Shown piece after piece: positions 1-7,118 of a DNA stretch of 10,304 bases. How positions within the stretch are numbered: the stretch's first letter is position 1; each line of letters opens with the position of its first letter. Under the pieces are notes generated by a model. The model did not search any database and was not told the origin of the DNA. It saw only the letters and a list, made by a program, of their open reading frames with translations. This DNA comes from Acidimicrobiaceae bacterium (GTDB lineage: Bacteria > Actinomycetota > Acidimicrobiia > Acidimicrobiales > UBA8592), in assembly GCA_002715405.1 (NCBI GenBank), contig PAZD01000032.1, positions 10,831 to 21,134 on the forward strand, in the 5' to 3' direction. Both the position numbers and the translations under genes were made by a program.

Positions 1-73
1 TTAATGGTTGAAGTATTTGTAGATCAGAAATTTTAATCACTACCTAACGATAAACAGAGAGAGGTCAGCATCT

Positions 74-622
74 TTATAATCGTTTCAATCGATTCTGGTG
101 TTCCTGCCAACTAGATGTGCTTTCTGGCAAATCAGCTAGTTTTGGTTCAGTACCTGGCCAACGCTGACGTAAAGATCCAGCAATTTCACTTGGTAAATCC
201 GCCAATGGCATGGCATATAATTGTTGCACTTTCCTTTCAAAGAATTTCCATTCACCATTCTTTTCTTTCACATACTGATCGGTGTAGCGAAGAGCAGCCC
301 AAAATGCTTCTCCATTAAGGGCAAGTTCAACGGCCCCTAGAACAATGCCCTTTGCTTCATTATCTGAAATACGCTCAACAGCATGGCTGTATGGAATGTG
401 ATAACTCACCCCAAAGTCTGCGAGCCGCTTTTCATAATGAGCGGCAATTGCAGCCCGTCCTGTCTGTTTCCCGTTTATAGTGTCAAACACCCCATCTTCG
501 GCGTATAAGTTGGCTAGCCCTTCAATATCATGATCATCGCATGTTGTTGAATAGTGAACCAGTAGGTCATTTATTTTCCAACGGTCTTCAATCCATTGCA
601 AACGCTTTTCTATGTTGTCCAT
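74..622 (-). CDS. SnoaL-like / NTF2-fold protein (nuclear transport factor 2 family)
   Basis: About 182 residues with the layout of a SnoaL-like alpha+beta cone domain. An N-terminal helix carries Y24 and the segment D29-D-H-D32; LYAEDGVFD lies at about 39-47, H80 at mid-domain, and RYTDQY (112-117) is followed by GEWKFFERK (123-131), the usual last strands. Members are dehydratases, isomerases or hydrolases that act on small ring compounds, or simple binding proteins; the substrate cannot be told. The open frame extends to a TTG at 643. I chose the ATG at 620-622 because GGGGA lies 4 bases upstream, whereas the TTG has no such site. The stop is TAA. The gene follows the LLM oxidoreductase on the same strand with a gap of over 100 bases, so the two may share a role but need not share a transcript. 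The family is clear; the function is unknown. Confidence 0.85.
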   Translation of the reverse strand: MDNIEKRLQWIEDRWKINDLLVHYSTTCDDHDIEGLANLYAEDGVFDTINGKQTGRAAIAAHYEKRLADFGVSYHIPYSHAVERISDNEAKGIVLGAVELALNGEAFWAALRYTDQYVKEKNGEWKFFERKVQQLYAMPLADLPSEIAGSLRQRWPGTEPKLADLPESTSSWQEHQNRLKRL

Positions 623-680
623 AAGATCCCCAGTCTTAAACAACTATTGCTGTGATTTTTCAAAGCTGTAATATTCAATC

Positions 681-695
681 CTAATCTGAGATTAG
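681..695. promoter_or_regulatory. Perfect 15-bp palindrome, candidate operator
   Basis: CTAATCT-G-AGATTAG is an exact 7-bp inverted repeat around one base. It lies between the end of the LLM gene and the start of the SnoaL-like gene, both on the minus strand. No T-run follows on either strand, so it does not look like a terminator. A dimeric repressor site (TetR or MarR type) controlling the SnoaL-like gene is plausible; no regulator gene is in the window. Confidence 0.4.
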
Positions 696-736
696 ATACT
701 TCACTAAATGAAAAGACTAGATATGTCGTAACTGTC

Positions 737-1576
737 TTAACAGAATTCAAGCATGAGTGAATCAGCTAGTAGCTCAATCTGCTTCATGTGAATAGGAGGT
801 TGGAAATAGAGGATTGACTGGTGAATACCCAATTGTCTTTGATGTTGTATCTCTGAAATAACCGAAGACGCTGTAGTTTCTTCTTCTACGAATACATGTG
901 TAGAAATTTTAATATCATCAATGTTGGTTCCAGCTTTCTCGCAATGCTTCTTCAAAACTTCATATTTCTGTTCAAATAGCTGATCCTCACACATTGGAAG
1001 ATTCCAATGTGACGCATAGTGGGCAACACTCCGTAAAGTTCTTTTTTCTCCTGTCCCCCCAATACATATAGGAAGGGGTTGTTGGGGGCCTTTCGGCTCA
1101 TTTCTTGCGTCTATTAAAGTGAAGTACTCCCCTGAAAAAGATGTATATTCCTCAGCGAGAAGAGAGGTGATAACCTCAAGTGCTTCGTCAAAGCGATCAA
1201 ACCGTTCCTTTAGTGAGCCCAGTTCAATACCATAAGCTCCTGATTCTAATTCGTTCCATCCTGCTCCTAGCCCCAGTTCAAAACGTCCCTGACTGACAAT
1301 ATCTAAAGCAGATGCCATATTCGCCAGTACAGCAGGATGCCTGTAGTGAACACCATTAACCATGCACCCGATTCTGATGCGTTTTGTAGCCTGAGCGATA
1401 GCTGTCAGAGTTATCCAGGCTTCAAGACAGGGACCATCCGTGTCGCCTTTAATTGGATAAAAGTGGTCAAAATTCCAGAACTGATGAAACACTTCTGCTT
1501 GATCAGCTATTTCTGATACAGCAAGGAGTGTGTCCCACTCAACGTGATGCGGGGCTACTTTTATTCCAATTTCCAT
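737..1576 (-). CDS. LLM class (luciferase-like) flavin/F420-dependent oxidoreductase
   Basis: 279 residues, the usual length for the bacterial luciferase-like TIM-barrel family, which uses FMN or coenzyme F420 to oxidise or reduce small organic substrates. Visible family features are WNFDHFYP (34-41), a conserved segment with YRHP (78-81) and LANMA, the central signature GRFELGLGAGW (97-107), RFDRFDEALEVI (125-136), and GGTGEKRTLRSVA (173-185) in the phosphate-binding region, followed by HWN. The GxGxGW signature and the C-terminal layout resemble the F420-dependent subgroup, but the cofactor is inferred. The ATG start has GGAG 6 bases upstream. The gene is divergent from the SnoaL-like gene at 1697 across a 120-base control region. 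The stop is TAA. Confidence 0.9.
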   Translation of the reverse strand: MEIGIKVAPHHVEWDTLLAVSEIADQAEVFHQFWNFDHFYPIKGDTDGPCLEAWITLTAIAQATKRIRIGCMVNGVHYRHPAVLANMASALDIVSQGRFELGLGAGWNELESGAYGIELGSLKERFDRFDEALEVITSLLAEEYTSFSGEYFTLIDARNEPKGPQQPLPICIGGTGEKRTLRSVAHYASHWNLPMCEDQLFEQKYEVLKKHCEKAGTNIDDIKISTHVFVEEETTASSVISEIQHQRQLGIHQSILYFQPPIHMKQIELLADSLMLEFC

Positions 1577-1600
1577 ATTTGCTCCACGATTTTTCTATAT

Positions 1601-1614
1601 AGGGTACTTACCCT
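1601..1614. promoter_or_regulatory. Inverted repeat AGGGTA-CT-TACCCT upstream of the LLM gene
   Basis: This 6-bp inverted repeat with a 2-base centre abuts a minus-strand TATATA (plus-strand 1596-1601), a candidate -10 box for the LLM gene. The repeat would lie in the -10/-35 spacer, a normal repressor position. No good -35 is visible 17 bases further upstream, so the promoter itself is uncertain. Confidence 0.35.
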
Positions 1615-1640
1615 CAAAGTATTTTCTAATAGTAGGTCAC

Positions 1641-1669
1641 TTCACCTTGGAAGAAAATATTGCTATAGG
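1641..1669 (+). promoter_or_regulatory. Candidate sigma70-type promoter for the SnoaL-like gene at 1697
   Basis: TTCACC (1641-1646) and TATAGG (1664-1669) are separated by exactly 17 bases and point toward the ATG at 1697. Transcription would begin near 1676 and leave a leader of about 20 bases. I see no Shine-Dalgarno match in that leader. Both boxes are partial matches, so this is a moderate call. Confidence 0.35.
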
Positions 1670-1696
1670 GTTAATAGTTAGAAAGCGCTAGACAAT

Positions 1697-2167
1697 ATGG
1701 AAACCAAATCAGACTCTACAACTGGATTGATCAAAGGTGTGTACGAACGATGGCATCTGGTCTTGAGGGGAGAATTAGAAATTGACGAAATTCTCCATCC
1801 GAACTGTATTTTCTGGTCTCCGGTCCTCTTCCACCCGCAAAGAGGGCGCGAATTAACCAAAATGTATCTTTCTGCCGCTTCCCTTGTTTTCCCTGGAGAT
1901 GAAGCTCATGAAGATAAAAAAGCTGGAAACGAGGATAGCGCTTTGACTTCTTTCCGATATACGAAACGGGTCCTCGATGGATATCACGCTGTGCTTGAAT
2001 TCGAGACTTCAATCGATGGATTGCTTGTAAATGGTGTAGACATCATTACTTGTGATGACAGCGGATTGATTGTGGAATTTAAAGTCATGATTAGGCCAAG
2101 ACAAGCCCTTGAGAAGGTTCGAGAGCAAATGATGAGCATGATTGATTCTCTCGAAGATATGCCATAA
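1697..2167 (+). CDS. SnoaL-like / NTF2-fold polyketide-cyclase-type protein
   Basis: 156 residues, soluble. The N-terminal helix (LIKGVYERWHLVLRG, about 12-26) leads into IDEILHPNCIFWSP, the 'catastrophe of the active site' region typical of SnoaL-like proteins. FRYTKRVLDGYHAVLEFE and VDIITCDDSGLIVEFKVMIRPRQAL follow as the last two strands; the closing MIRPRQAL is common at the end of this family. The product may be a small dehydratase or isomerase, or a binding protein; no catalytic set can be assigned with certainty. It differs clearly from the other NTF2-fold gene at 74-622, so the two are not recent duplicates. It is divergent from the LLM gene and converges on the SDR gene at 2194 with only 26 bases between them. 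The stop is TAA. Confidence 0.85.
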   Translation: METKSDSTTGLIKGVYERWHLVLRGELEIDEILHPNCIFWSPVLFHPQRGRELTKMYLSAASLVFPGDEAHEDKKAGNEDSALTSFRYTKRVLDGYHAVLEFETSIDGLLVNGVDIITCDDSGLIVEFKVMIRPRQALEKVREQMMSMIDSLEDMP

Positions 2168-2193
2168 AGATCAGGATCTCTATTCCCCTTAGC

Positions 2194-2970
2194 TTAGAAA
2201 TTAACGCCTTTGGTATACCCGCCATCCACGACAATATTTGCACCGTTGATCCAACTTGATCGAGGAGAAGCTATAAAAGCGACGACATCGGCGAGTTCAT
2301 CGGCGGTTCCCATTCGCTTTTGGGGATGCATAGCTACGTCTCTTTCATAGATTTCTGGCATTCGGGATCGAATATCATCCCAGCGGTGGCCTTCAACAAA
2401 AATAGGTCCGGGTGAAACAGAATTTGCTCGAATGCCATTAACTCCCCAAGTTTGGGCAAGGTTCGAAATCATTCGAATAGCTGCAGCTTTCGTAGCTCCA
2501 TAGCTAGGAGTGATAGGAACATCATGATGTTCTATCGCCGTAATGGTAGCTATCTGCACAATAGAAGCTGCATTTGAATCAAGAAGGAAGGGTTTTGCTG
2601 TTTCATAGAATATTGCGTTTCCAAGAATGTCGATATTTATGCTTTTCATCCATGGTTCTAATCCCTCTCCGTACTTTAAATTCTGTCCACTCGCACTTGC
2701 GTTACCTATACAGATATCGATTCCTCCAAGTTGAGATCCTGAATCTTCTGTCCATTGTTTGACAGCATCAGGGTCTGAAAAATCACAGATACTTCCAACC
2801 GCATGCCCCATTCTGTTGTATTCGTCAAGTGCTGTATTTAAGTCTTCTTCTTCCCTGCAACATATTGCGACCATCGCGCCTTCCTCTAGGAGGCGTTTAG
2901 CAATAAAGTAACCAAGTCCCTTATGGCCTGCGGAAATTAGAGCCTTCATACCATCGAGTTGCAGGTCCAT
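2194..2970 (-). CDS. SDR family NAD(P)-dependent oxidoreductase with unusual active-site residues
   Basis: 258 residues, the standard length of a classical short-chain dehydrogenase/reductase, with a Rossmann fold that oxidises alcohols or reduces ketones. The cofactor loop reads SAGHKGLG (13-20), where most relatives have TGxxxGxG, so the first glycine is alanine. The usual NAG segment reads GNAS (89-92). The catalytic Tyr and Lys are present as Y157-GAT-K161. In the serine strand (IVQIATITA, 137-145) the expected Ser is Thr, at 142 or 144. A C-terminal SPGPI motif (186-190) and WINGANIVVDGG (240-251) complete the fold. Residue R39 after strand 2 hints at NADP(H). The gene is divergent from the SDR at 3017. 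AATAGT sits 6 bases upstream of the ATG, which suggests a leaderless or very short-leader message. The stop is TAA. Confidence 0.9.
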   Translation of the reverse strand: MDLQLDGMKALISAGHKGLGYFIAKRLLEEGAMVAICCREEEDLNTALDEYNRMGHAVGSICDFSDPDAVKQWTEDSGSQLGGIDICIGNASASGQNLKYGEGLEPWMKSINIDILGNAIFYETAKPFLLDSNAASIVQIATITAIEHHDVPITPSYGATKAAAIRMISNLAQTWGVNGIRANSVSPGPIFVEGHRWDDIRSRMPEIYERDVAMHPQKRMGTADELADVVAFIASPRSSWINGANIVVDGGYTKGVNF

Positions 2971-3004
2971 CTCCTAACTATTACATAAAAAAGGAAATCT
3001 GGCA

Positions 3005-3010
3005 TACGAT
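3005..3010 (+). promoter_or_regulatory. Candidate -10 box (TACGAT) 6 bases before the SDR start
   Basis: TACGAT fits the TANNNT form of a -10 element and lies exactly 6 bases before the ATG at 3017. A transcript would then begin at or next to the start codon, giving leaderless translation. An AAGGAA stretch lies in the 6-base gap, but it touches the ATG and is too close to act as a normal ribosome site. No clear -35 box is seen. Confidence 0.3.
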
Positions 3011-3016
3011 AAGGAA

Positions 3017-3799
3017 ATGTTCGACCTGCCTGATCTTGGAGAATCAAGTTGTTCTGAAACAGTCGCAATTATCACAGGAGGTGGTTCCGGTATAGGAGCA
3101 TCTGTAGCTGAGCGTCTTAACGAATTAGGTTCAAAGGTCATCATTGTGGACATCGATGAGCAAGCTGGACGGACTATTGCTGATTCTGTAGGTTGCGATT
3201 TCATCAATTTCGATGTTGGCGACCTTGCGGCGTGGGAGAAGATAGTAGCAGATACCGTGGAGCGGTTCGGCTCGCTTGATTTTCTTTGTTTAAATGCTGG
3301 AATTGGAAGCCGCCCACGCGGATCTAGTGTGAAAGATGACCCAATTCCTTGGATTCTCCATAACTACAAAAACGTGATTGCTGTAAATATCGATGGAGTT
3401 GTCTACGGGACTATGGCAGCACTCCCCGTTATGGAAAATCAGAGATCAGGAAGTATTTTAGTGACAGCATCAGTTGCAGGAATCCGAACACAACCTCCCG
3501 ATCCGATATACGCCTTATCTAAGTCAGCTGTCATTAGCTTCGTTAGAAGTGTTGCACCTGCATTGGCTGATCGAGGAGTACGTATTAATGCTCTATGTCC
3601 TGGGAGCGTCGATACCCCTATACAGCCTGATGAGCGCAGACTAGCTAGAAGACCAATGAGTCCACCGGAAGAGATCGCTGAAGCGATAGGTCAAATACTC
3701 ATCTCCGATGACAATGGCGGAATATGGATAGCTTCCAGTTCAGATTATCCGGTCTGGAGGTACGAGTTTGCATCCGCTATAGACGGTCCTCCTAGTTAA
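3017..3799 (+). CDS. SDR family oxidoreductase, NAD(H)-type
   Basis: 260 residues, a classical short-chain dehydrogenase/reductase with every key residue in place: cofactor loop TGGGSGIG (20-27), acidic D45 at the end of strand 2 (VDID, favouring NAD over NADP), NAG (93-95), catalytic S152 (TASVAG), Y165 and K169 (YALSK), with the normal 13-residue Ser-Tyr spacing. PGSVDTPI (195-202) follows, and the C-terminus ends in IWIASSSDYPVWRYE. It probably oxidises a secondary alcohol or reduces a ketone; the substrate is unknown. The cupin gene starts 16 bases after its TAA stop, so the two are likely co-transcribed. It is divergent from the other SDR and too different from it to be a recent copy. 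If the pathway inference is right, this enzyme could make the ketone used by the Baeyer-Villiger monooxygenase. Confidence 0.93.
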   Translation: MFDLPDLGESSCSETVAIITGGGSGIGASVAERLNELGSKVIIVDIDEQAGRTIADSVGCDFINFDVGDLAAWEKIVADTVERFGSLDFLCLNAGIGSRPRGSSVKDDPIPWILHNYKNVIAVNIDGVVYGTMAALPVMENQRSGSILVTASVAGIRTQPPDPIYALSKSAVISFVRSVAPALADRGVRINALCPGSVDTPIQPDERRLARRPMSPPEEIAEAIGQILISDDNGGIWIASSSDYPVWRYEFASAIDGPPS

Positions 3800-3815
3800 C
3801 TGGCATACTCGAATC

Positions 3816-4187
3816 ATGGCACCACAGATCCGTATAGAGAAAAAGTTTCATAGAAGTCTCGAGGATGTTTTGCAGGATGTGATTCAAACAGGGTTCTGGC
3901 CTTCTACATATGTTTCGGACCCTACGCCTCCACCGGGATACCATTGGCACAATATTGAAGTCCACGGGTACTGCATGGAAGGCTACACATGGATTGGGTG
4001 CGGAGAAACCGGTGAGAGACTTACTATCGAACCCGGAGATAAACTCATTATTCCTCAGGGTGCGCTTCACATTGAAGGAGAATCGGATGGTCCTGTCACC
4101 TATGTAGTTACTATCCCTGATACCCGATCACACGCCGAGGCTTTTCAGCTTCTCCCACCAGATCACCCCGATCGACCACTTGAATAA
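3816..4187 (+). CDS. Small single-domain cupin protein
   Basis: 123 residues forming one cupin beta-barrel. Motif 1 reads HWHNIEVHGYCMEG with H43, H45, E48 and H50 available for metal. Motif 2 is GDKLIIPQGALH (74-85), a textbook G-x5-PxG-x2-H pattern giving H85. A divalent metal site (two His and a Glu plus H85) is therefore likely. Such proteins are dioxygenases, isomerases or ligand sensors; which one cannot be told. The gene follows the NAD-type SDR by 16 bases. CATACT (3804-3809) lies 6 bases before the ATG and could be a weak extra promoter; there is no ribosome site. It converges with the EamA gene with one base between the two stop codons. The stop is TAA. Confidence 0.88.
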   Translation: MAPQIRIEKKFHRSLEDVLQDVIQTGFWPSTYVSDPTPPPGYHWHNIEVHGYCMEGYTWIGCGETGERLTIEPGDKLIIPQGALHIEGESDGPVTYVVTIPDTRSHAEAFQLLPPDHPDRPLE

Positions 4188-4188
4188 T

Positions 4189-5106
4189 TTATTCCACCTG
4201 TGATGTCTCTTCGTCGCTAGGTTTGAAGTAGGAATTTATTCCCAGCATAATCAGAACTATTGCCATACCTACTCCTTGAAAAACGGAAACCGTTTGGGAC
4301 AATATCCAATAAGCAAGGAGCGTAGAAACTACGGGGACGATGAGTTGAAAAACGGCGATTAGATTCAAAGGAGCTTTTCCTTGTGAATAATTTAGGAGGA
4401 AATGGCCAACCCCTGGGATAAGTGCAACCATAAAAATTCTTCCCACATCGGCATTAGATTGAGCGATAATGCTCGCCTGTGTTGCAATTACCATGGGGAT
4501 TAGAACAAGCCCTCCCCATGCAAAAACTCCGGCCACGAATTCAAATAGCGGGACGGTAAGGAGTGTTCGTTTTCCGAAAACAAAATATCCTGCTGAGATA
4601 AGGACACCGACCGCTGCGAGAAGATCTCCTTTGATATCCCCTGTCCCGCTGCTACTTCCTGAAGCTACTATCAGCATTGCTCCGCAGACAGCAATTATGG
4701 AAACGATGATATGCCGTAAGTTAATTCTTTCTCGAAAAATAAAGAAGGATGCAATGGTAAGAGGGATAGGAAGAAGAATAGTGATGAGTGTTGCATTTAG
4801 AATGCTGGTAATTTTTGCTGCCCAGAAAAAGAGTCCCATGCTGCTCCCAAAGCAAATTCCTGCTGGAGCTGCAGATAAAAATCGTTTAAATGTAAGATTT
4901 TTATCTTTACGTATCAGAATGATCAAAGCTAGTACTGCGAAAAAGATCCAACATCTCCAAAAAGCCATTGCAAGTCCGTGGAGATTTGAATCAGCTACTA
5001 TGACGGGAGATATCGCTGTCAACATGTACCCAAGAGCACACGCGATAAGCCCATTTCGATATAGATCTTTATCAGAATTCTTGGGACCCTTCACAATGTC
5101 TGACAA
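4189..5106 (-). CDS. DMT superfamily (EamA) transporter, ten membrane segments
   Basis: 305 residues that are hydrophobic almost throughout, consistent with ten transmembrane helices at about 19-39, 46-65, 77-94, 98-121, 133-149, 161-176, 186-207, 223-239, 248-269 and 276-291. The two EamA halves each end in a proline-containing helix (LLPIPLTIASFFIF at 111-124, FQLIVPVVSTLLAYWIL at 253-269). Members move amino acids, metabolites or other small molecules across the inner membrane, usually outward; the cargo here is unknown. The frame opens at a TTG, with GAGG 4 bases upstream; no in-frame ATG lies near it. It lies 82 bases downstream of the Baeyer-Villiger gene on the same strand, so import or export of that enzyme's substrate or product is a reasonable guess. 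The stop is TAA. Confidence 0.9.
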   Translation of the reverse strand: MSDIVKGPKNSDKDLYRNGLIACALGYMLTAISPVIVADSNLHGLAMAFWRCWIFFAVLALIILIRKDKNLTFKRFLSAAPAGICFGSSMGLFFWAAKITSILNATLITILLPIPLTIASFFIFRERINLRHIIVSIIAVCGAMLIVASGSSSGTGDIKGDLLAAVGVLISAGYFVFGKRTLLTVPLFEFVAGVFAWGGLVLIPMVIATQASIIAQSNADVGRIFMVALIPGVGHFLLNYSQGKAPLNLIAVFQLIVPVVSTLLAYWILSQTVSVFQGVGMAIVLIMLGINSYFKPSDEETSQVE

Positions 5107-5188
5107 GAACCCTCATTTCTAGTCCAGATTAAAAAGGACTTCTGTTAGATAGAGGGTAGATCCCCCTACAGTTATATATTTTTATTAA

Positions 5189-7003
5189 TTAACTAGCAGG
5201 TGGTGGAGAGAATTCAAGTCCTTCGAACTGTCCACTGGCCACCCAGTCATGTAAGTATTCAAAAAACGCTACTGGCCCCTCTGGATAACGTGCAGTACTA
5301 AAAAGATCACGGTCCGATGCTGGAGACCCTTCATTGTTGTAATATCCGGGTGTACAATTTGCGAGGAACCCACGGTCCTGTACTTCAAGCCGGTTGACCC
5401 ACTTCATTTCCGCTTCAGCGGTAGGTTCAATCGTTTCCGATCCGTTCTGAATACATTTACCAACCATTGCCGAGATTGCTGAAGCAGATTCGGTGAAATT
5501 ATGGGTTACATTCGCAACAAGACTGCCACCTTGGGCGAGGCCGAGGATAAAGAGATTTGGAAATCCATGTATGTTGATTCCGTGGAGACTTTTCATTCCA
5601 CCTTCCCAGTGTTCCTCTAAGGTTTTCCCATTTCTGCCTTTTGTTTCGTAATGTGCGCTATGGACAATATGGACCTCAAAGCCAGAAGCGAGAATGATGC
5701 AGTCCAATTCATAGTGGTCGCCGCCTACCCATACTCCAGTTTCATCGATTTTTTGGACTCCTTGACCATCCGTATCAACCAGATGCGTATTGGGGTTATT
5801 AAATGATTGAAGGTACTCATCGTGGAAACATGGCCGCTTGCAGAGCTGCCGGTACCAAGGCTTAAGAGCTTCAGCTGTTGTCTGGTCGCTGATAACAGAG
5901 TCAACGCGGGCCCGTATTTCATTCATTTTTTCATCGTCCGATTCTGCAAAAGCATCTAACCAAACATCTTCTATGCCGGACCCAGGATTATCTTGAATCC
6001 TTTGGACGATACGGTCCCTGATTCGTATCGCTATATCAGTCCATCCATCTTTGACAAGGTCAGCATCGGCAAATCCGCCAGCTTGCAATGTAGCGAAATT
6101 GATCAACCATTCTCGCTGCCAACCTTCGTCAAGATCAGCGAAATCTTCATCGGTCAGAGACCGGTTATTACGGATATCAATTGATGAGGGTGTCCTCTGG
6201 AAAACGAAAAGATCGCCTGCACTCGCAGCAAGATGAGGAATACACTGGACCGCTGTCGCTCCGGTACCAATTATCCCCACCCGTTTATCGGAAAGTCCAT
6301 CAAGGGGTTCTCCGGTACGGTCACCTCCGGTGTACTCATAGTCCCATCGCGCTGTGTGGAACATGTGCCCTTTGAAGTCCTCAATACCTGAAATACCTGG
6401 GAGTTTCGGATGATGCATAGGTCCAGTTCCCATCGCAACGAATTGCGCCTTTATCGCATCACCTCGATTTGTTTTAATGACCCACCGATTGAGATCTTCA
6501 TTCCAACTAAGGTCTTCGACCTTAGTTGAGAATAAAGCGTTGTCGTATAAGCCAAAAGTGGTTGCGATTCGCTGGGCATGGGCATGGATTTCGTAGCCTT
6601 GGACATACTTTTTCGATGGAAAATAATTTGTCTCCTCTAAAAGTGGTAGATAGACCATGGCGGCAGTGTCACACATTGCTCCCGGATATCGGTTCCAATA
6701 CCAGACACCTCCAACATCACCCCCACTTTCGATAAGCATGACATCTTCAATGCCAGCTTGTTTGAGTCGAGCCCCCGCAGATAATCCAGCAAATCCTCCT
6801 CCGATGATCGCTACGGTTACTTCATTTGTAAAAGGTTCACGCGATTCAAGTTTTGAGTACGGGTCTTCGAGAAGATGGGCGAATCGTCCAGTTGGTTCAA
6901 GATACTGATTATGGCCGTCAGAGAGGAGACGTTTTTCCCGTTCAATACGGTACCGTTCCCGAAGCTGTTCAGCTTCAATGTTTATGTTTTCGATTGTCGC
7001 CAT
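5189..7003 (-). CDS. Type I Baeyer-Villiger flavin monooxygenase (NADPH/FAD)
   Basis: 604 residues. Type I Baeyer-Villiger monooxygenases insert one oxygen from O2 next to a ketone to give an ester or lactone, using FAD and NADPH. An N-terminal extension of about 60 residues precedes the FAD Rossmann motif GGGFAG (68-73). GGVWYWNRYPGAMCD (98-112) carries the family's active-site aspartate D112. The Baeyer-Villiger fingerprint FKGHMFHTARWD (210-221) matches FxGxxxHxxxW(P/D) in full. The NADPH motif is GTGATA (246-251). The later CKRPCFHDEYL segment and the closing GSLVANVTHNFTE stretch are also typical of this family. The length suits the larger cycloalkanone, terpenoid or steroid ketone group; the exact substrate is open. 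TAGGGT sits 6 bases upstream of the ATG. The gene is divergent from the IolE-like gene and is followed by the EamA transporter. The stop is TAA. Confidence 0.94.
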   Translation of the reverse strand: MATIENINIEAEQLRERYRIEREKRLLSDGHNQYLEPTGRFAHLLEDPYSKLESREPFTNEVTVAIIGGGFAGLSAGARLKQAGIEDVMLIESGGDVGGVWYWNRYPGAMCDTAAMVYLPLLEETNYFPSKKYVQGYEIHAHAQRIATTFGLYDNALFSTKVEDLSWNEDLNRWVIKTNRGDAIKAQFVAMGTGPMHHPKLPGISGIEDFKGHMFHTARWDYEYTGGDRTGEPLDGLSDKRVGIIGTGATAVQCIPHLAASAGDLFVFQRTPSSIDIRNNRSLTDEDFADLDEGWQREWLINFATLQAGGFADADLVKDGWTDIAIRIRDRIVQRIQDNPGSGIEDVWLDAFAESDDEKMNEIRARVDSVISDQTTAEALKPWYRQLCKRPCFHDEYLQSFNNPNTHLVDTDGQGVQKIDETGVWVGGDHYELDCIILASGFEVHIVHSAHYETKGRNGKTLEEHWEGGMKSLHGINIHGFPNLFILGLAQGGSLVANVTHNFTESASAISAMVGKCIQNGSETIEPTAEAEMKWVNRLEVQDRGFLANCTPGYYNNEGSPASDRDLFSTARYPEGPVAFFEYLHDWVASGQFEGLEFSPPPAS

Positions 7004-7009
7004 ATCCCT

Positions 7010-7015
7010 ACCCTA
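7010..7015 (-). promoter_or_regulatory. Candidate -10 box (TAGGGT) 6 bases before the monooxygenase start
   Basis: Read on the minus strand, TAGGGT fits TANNNT and lies exactly 6 bases before the ATG at 7003. This spacing recurs at other genes in the window and suggests a leaderless message. The adjacent AGGGAT touches the ATG and is too close for a usual ribosome site. No -35 box is convincing. Confidence 0.3.
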
Positions 7016-7042
7016 TCTTTCCAATATCTTAGGCCCGAAATA

Positions 7043-7060
7043 TCAAATATGTAGATTTGA
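7043..7060. promoter_or_regulatory. Inverted repeat TCAAAT-N6-ATTTGA in the divergent region
   Basis: Perfect 6-bp arms around a 6-base centre, placed midway between the divergent monooxygenase and IolE-like genes. The size and position suit an operator for a dimeric regulator that would act on both genes. Short AT-rich arms can arise by chance, so confidence is modest. Confidence 0.3.
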
Positions 7061-7106
7061 AAGGACCGTGAATCTTTTCGGAAGAAATAACAATCTGTGG
7101 TTGATG

Positions 7107-7112
7107 TAAGAT
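7107..7112 (+). promoter_or_regulatory. Candidate -10 box (TAAGAT) 6 bases before the IolE-like start
   Basis: TAAGAT is a good -10 match and ends 6 bases before the ATG at 7119, with no ribosome binding site in the gap (ACGCCC). Transcription would start on or next to the ATG. No -35 match is visible at the usual distance. Confidence 0.4.
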
Positions 7113-7118
7113 ACGCCC

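Noticed and set aside
1..73. Left edge as part of another gene
   Set aside because: Seventy-three bases show no convincing coding frame, repeat or RNA structure; a neighbouring gene's end cannot be judged from so little.
2168..2179. AGATC-AG-GATCT hairpin between the convergent genes at 2167 and 2194
   Set aside because: A 2-base loop is too tight for a hairpin and there is no T-run, so it is not called a terminator.
4469..5122. 217-codon plus-strand open frame opposite the EamA gene
   Set aside because: It is an antisense shadow of a well-supported ten-helix transporter; its product is basic and shows no family features.
5107..5188. Terminator between the monooxygenase and EamA genes (AGGG/CCCT and AGTCC/GGACT repeats)
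   Set aside because: Stems are only 4-5 bp, and no hairpin is immediately followed by a T-run on the minus strand; the genes may equally be co-transcribed.
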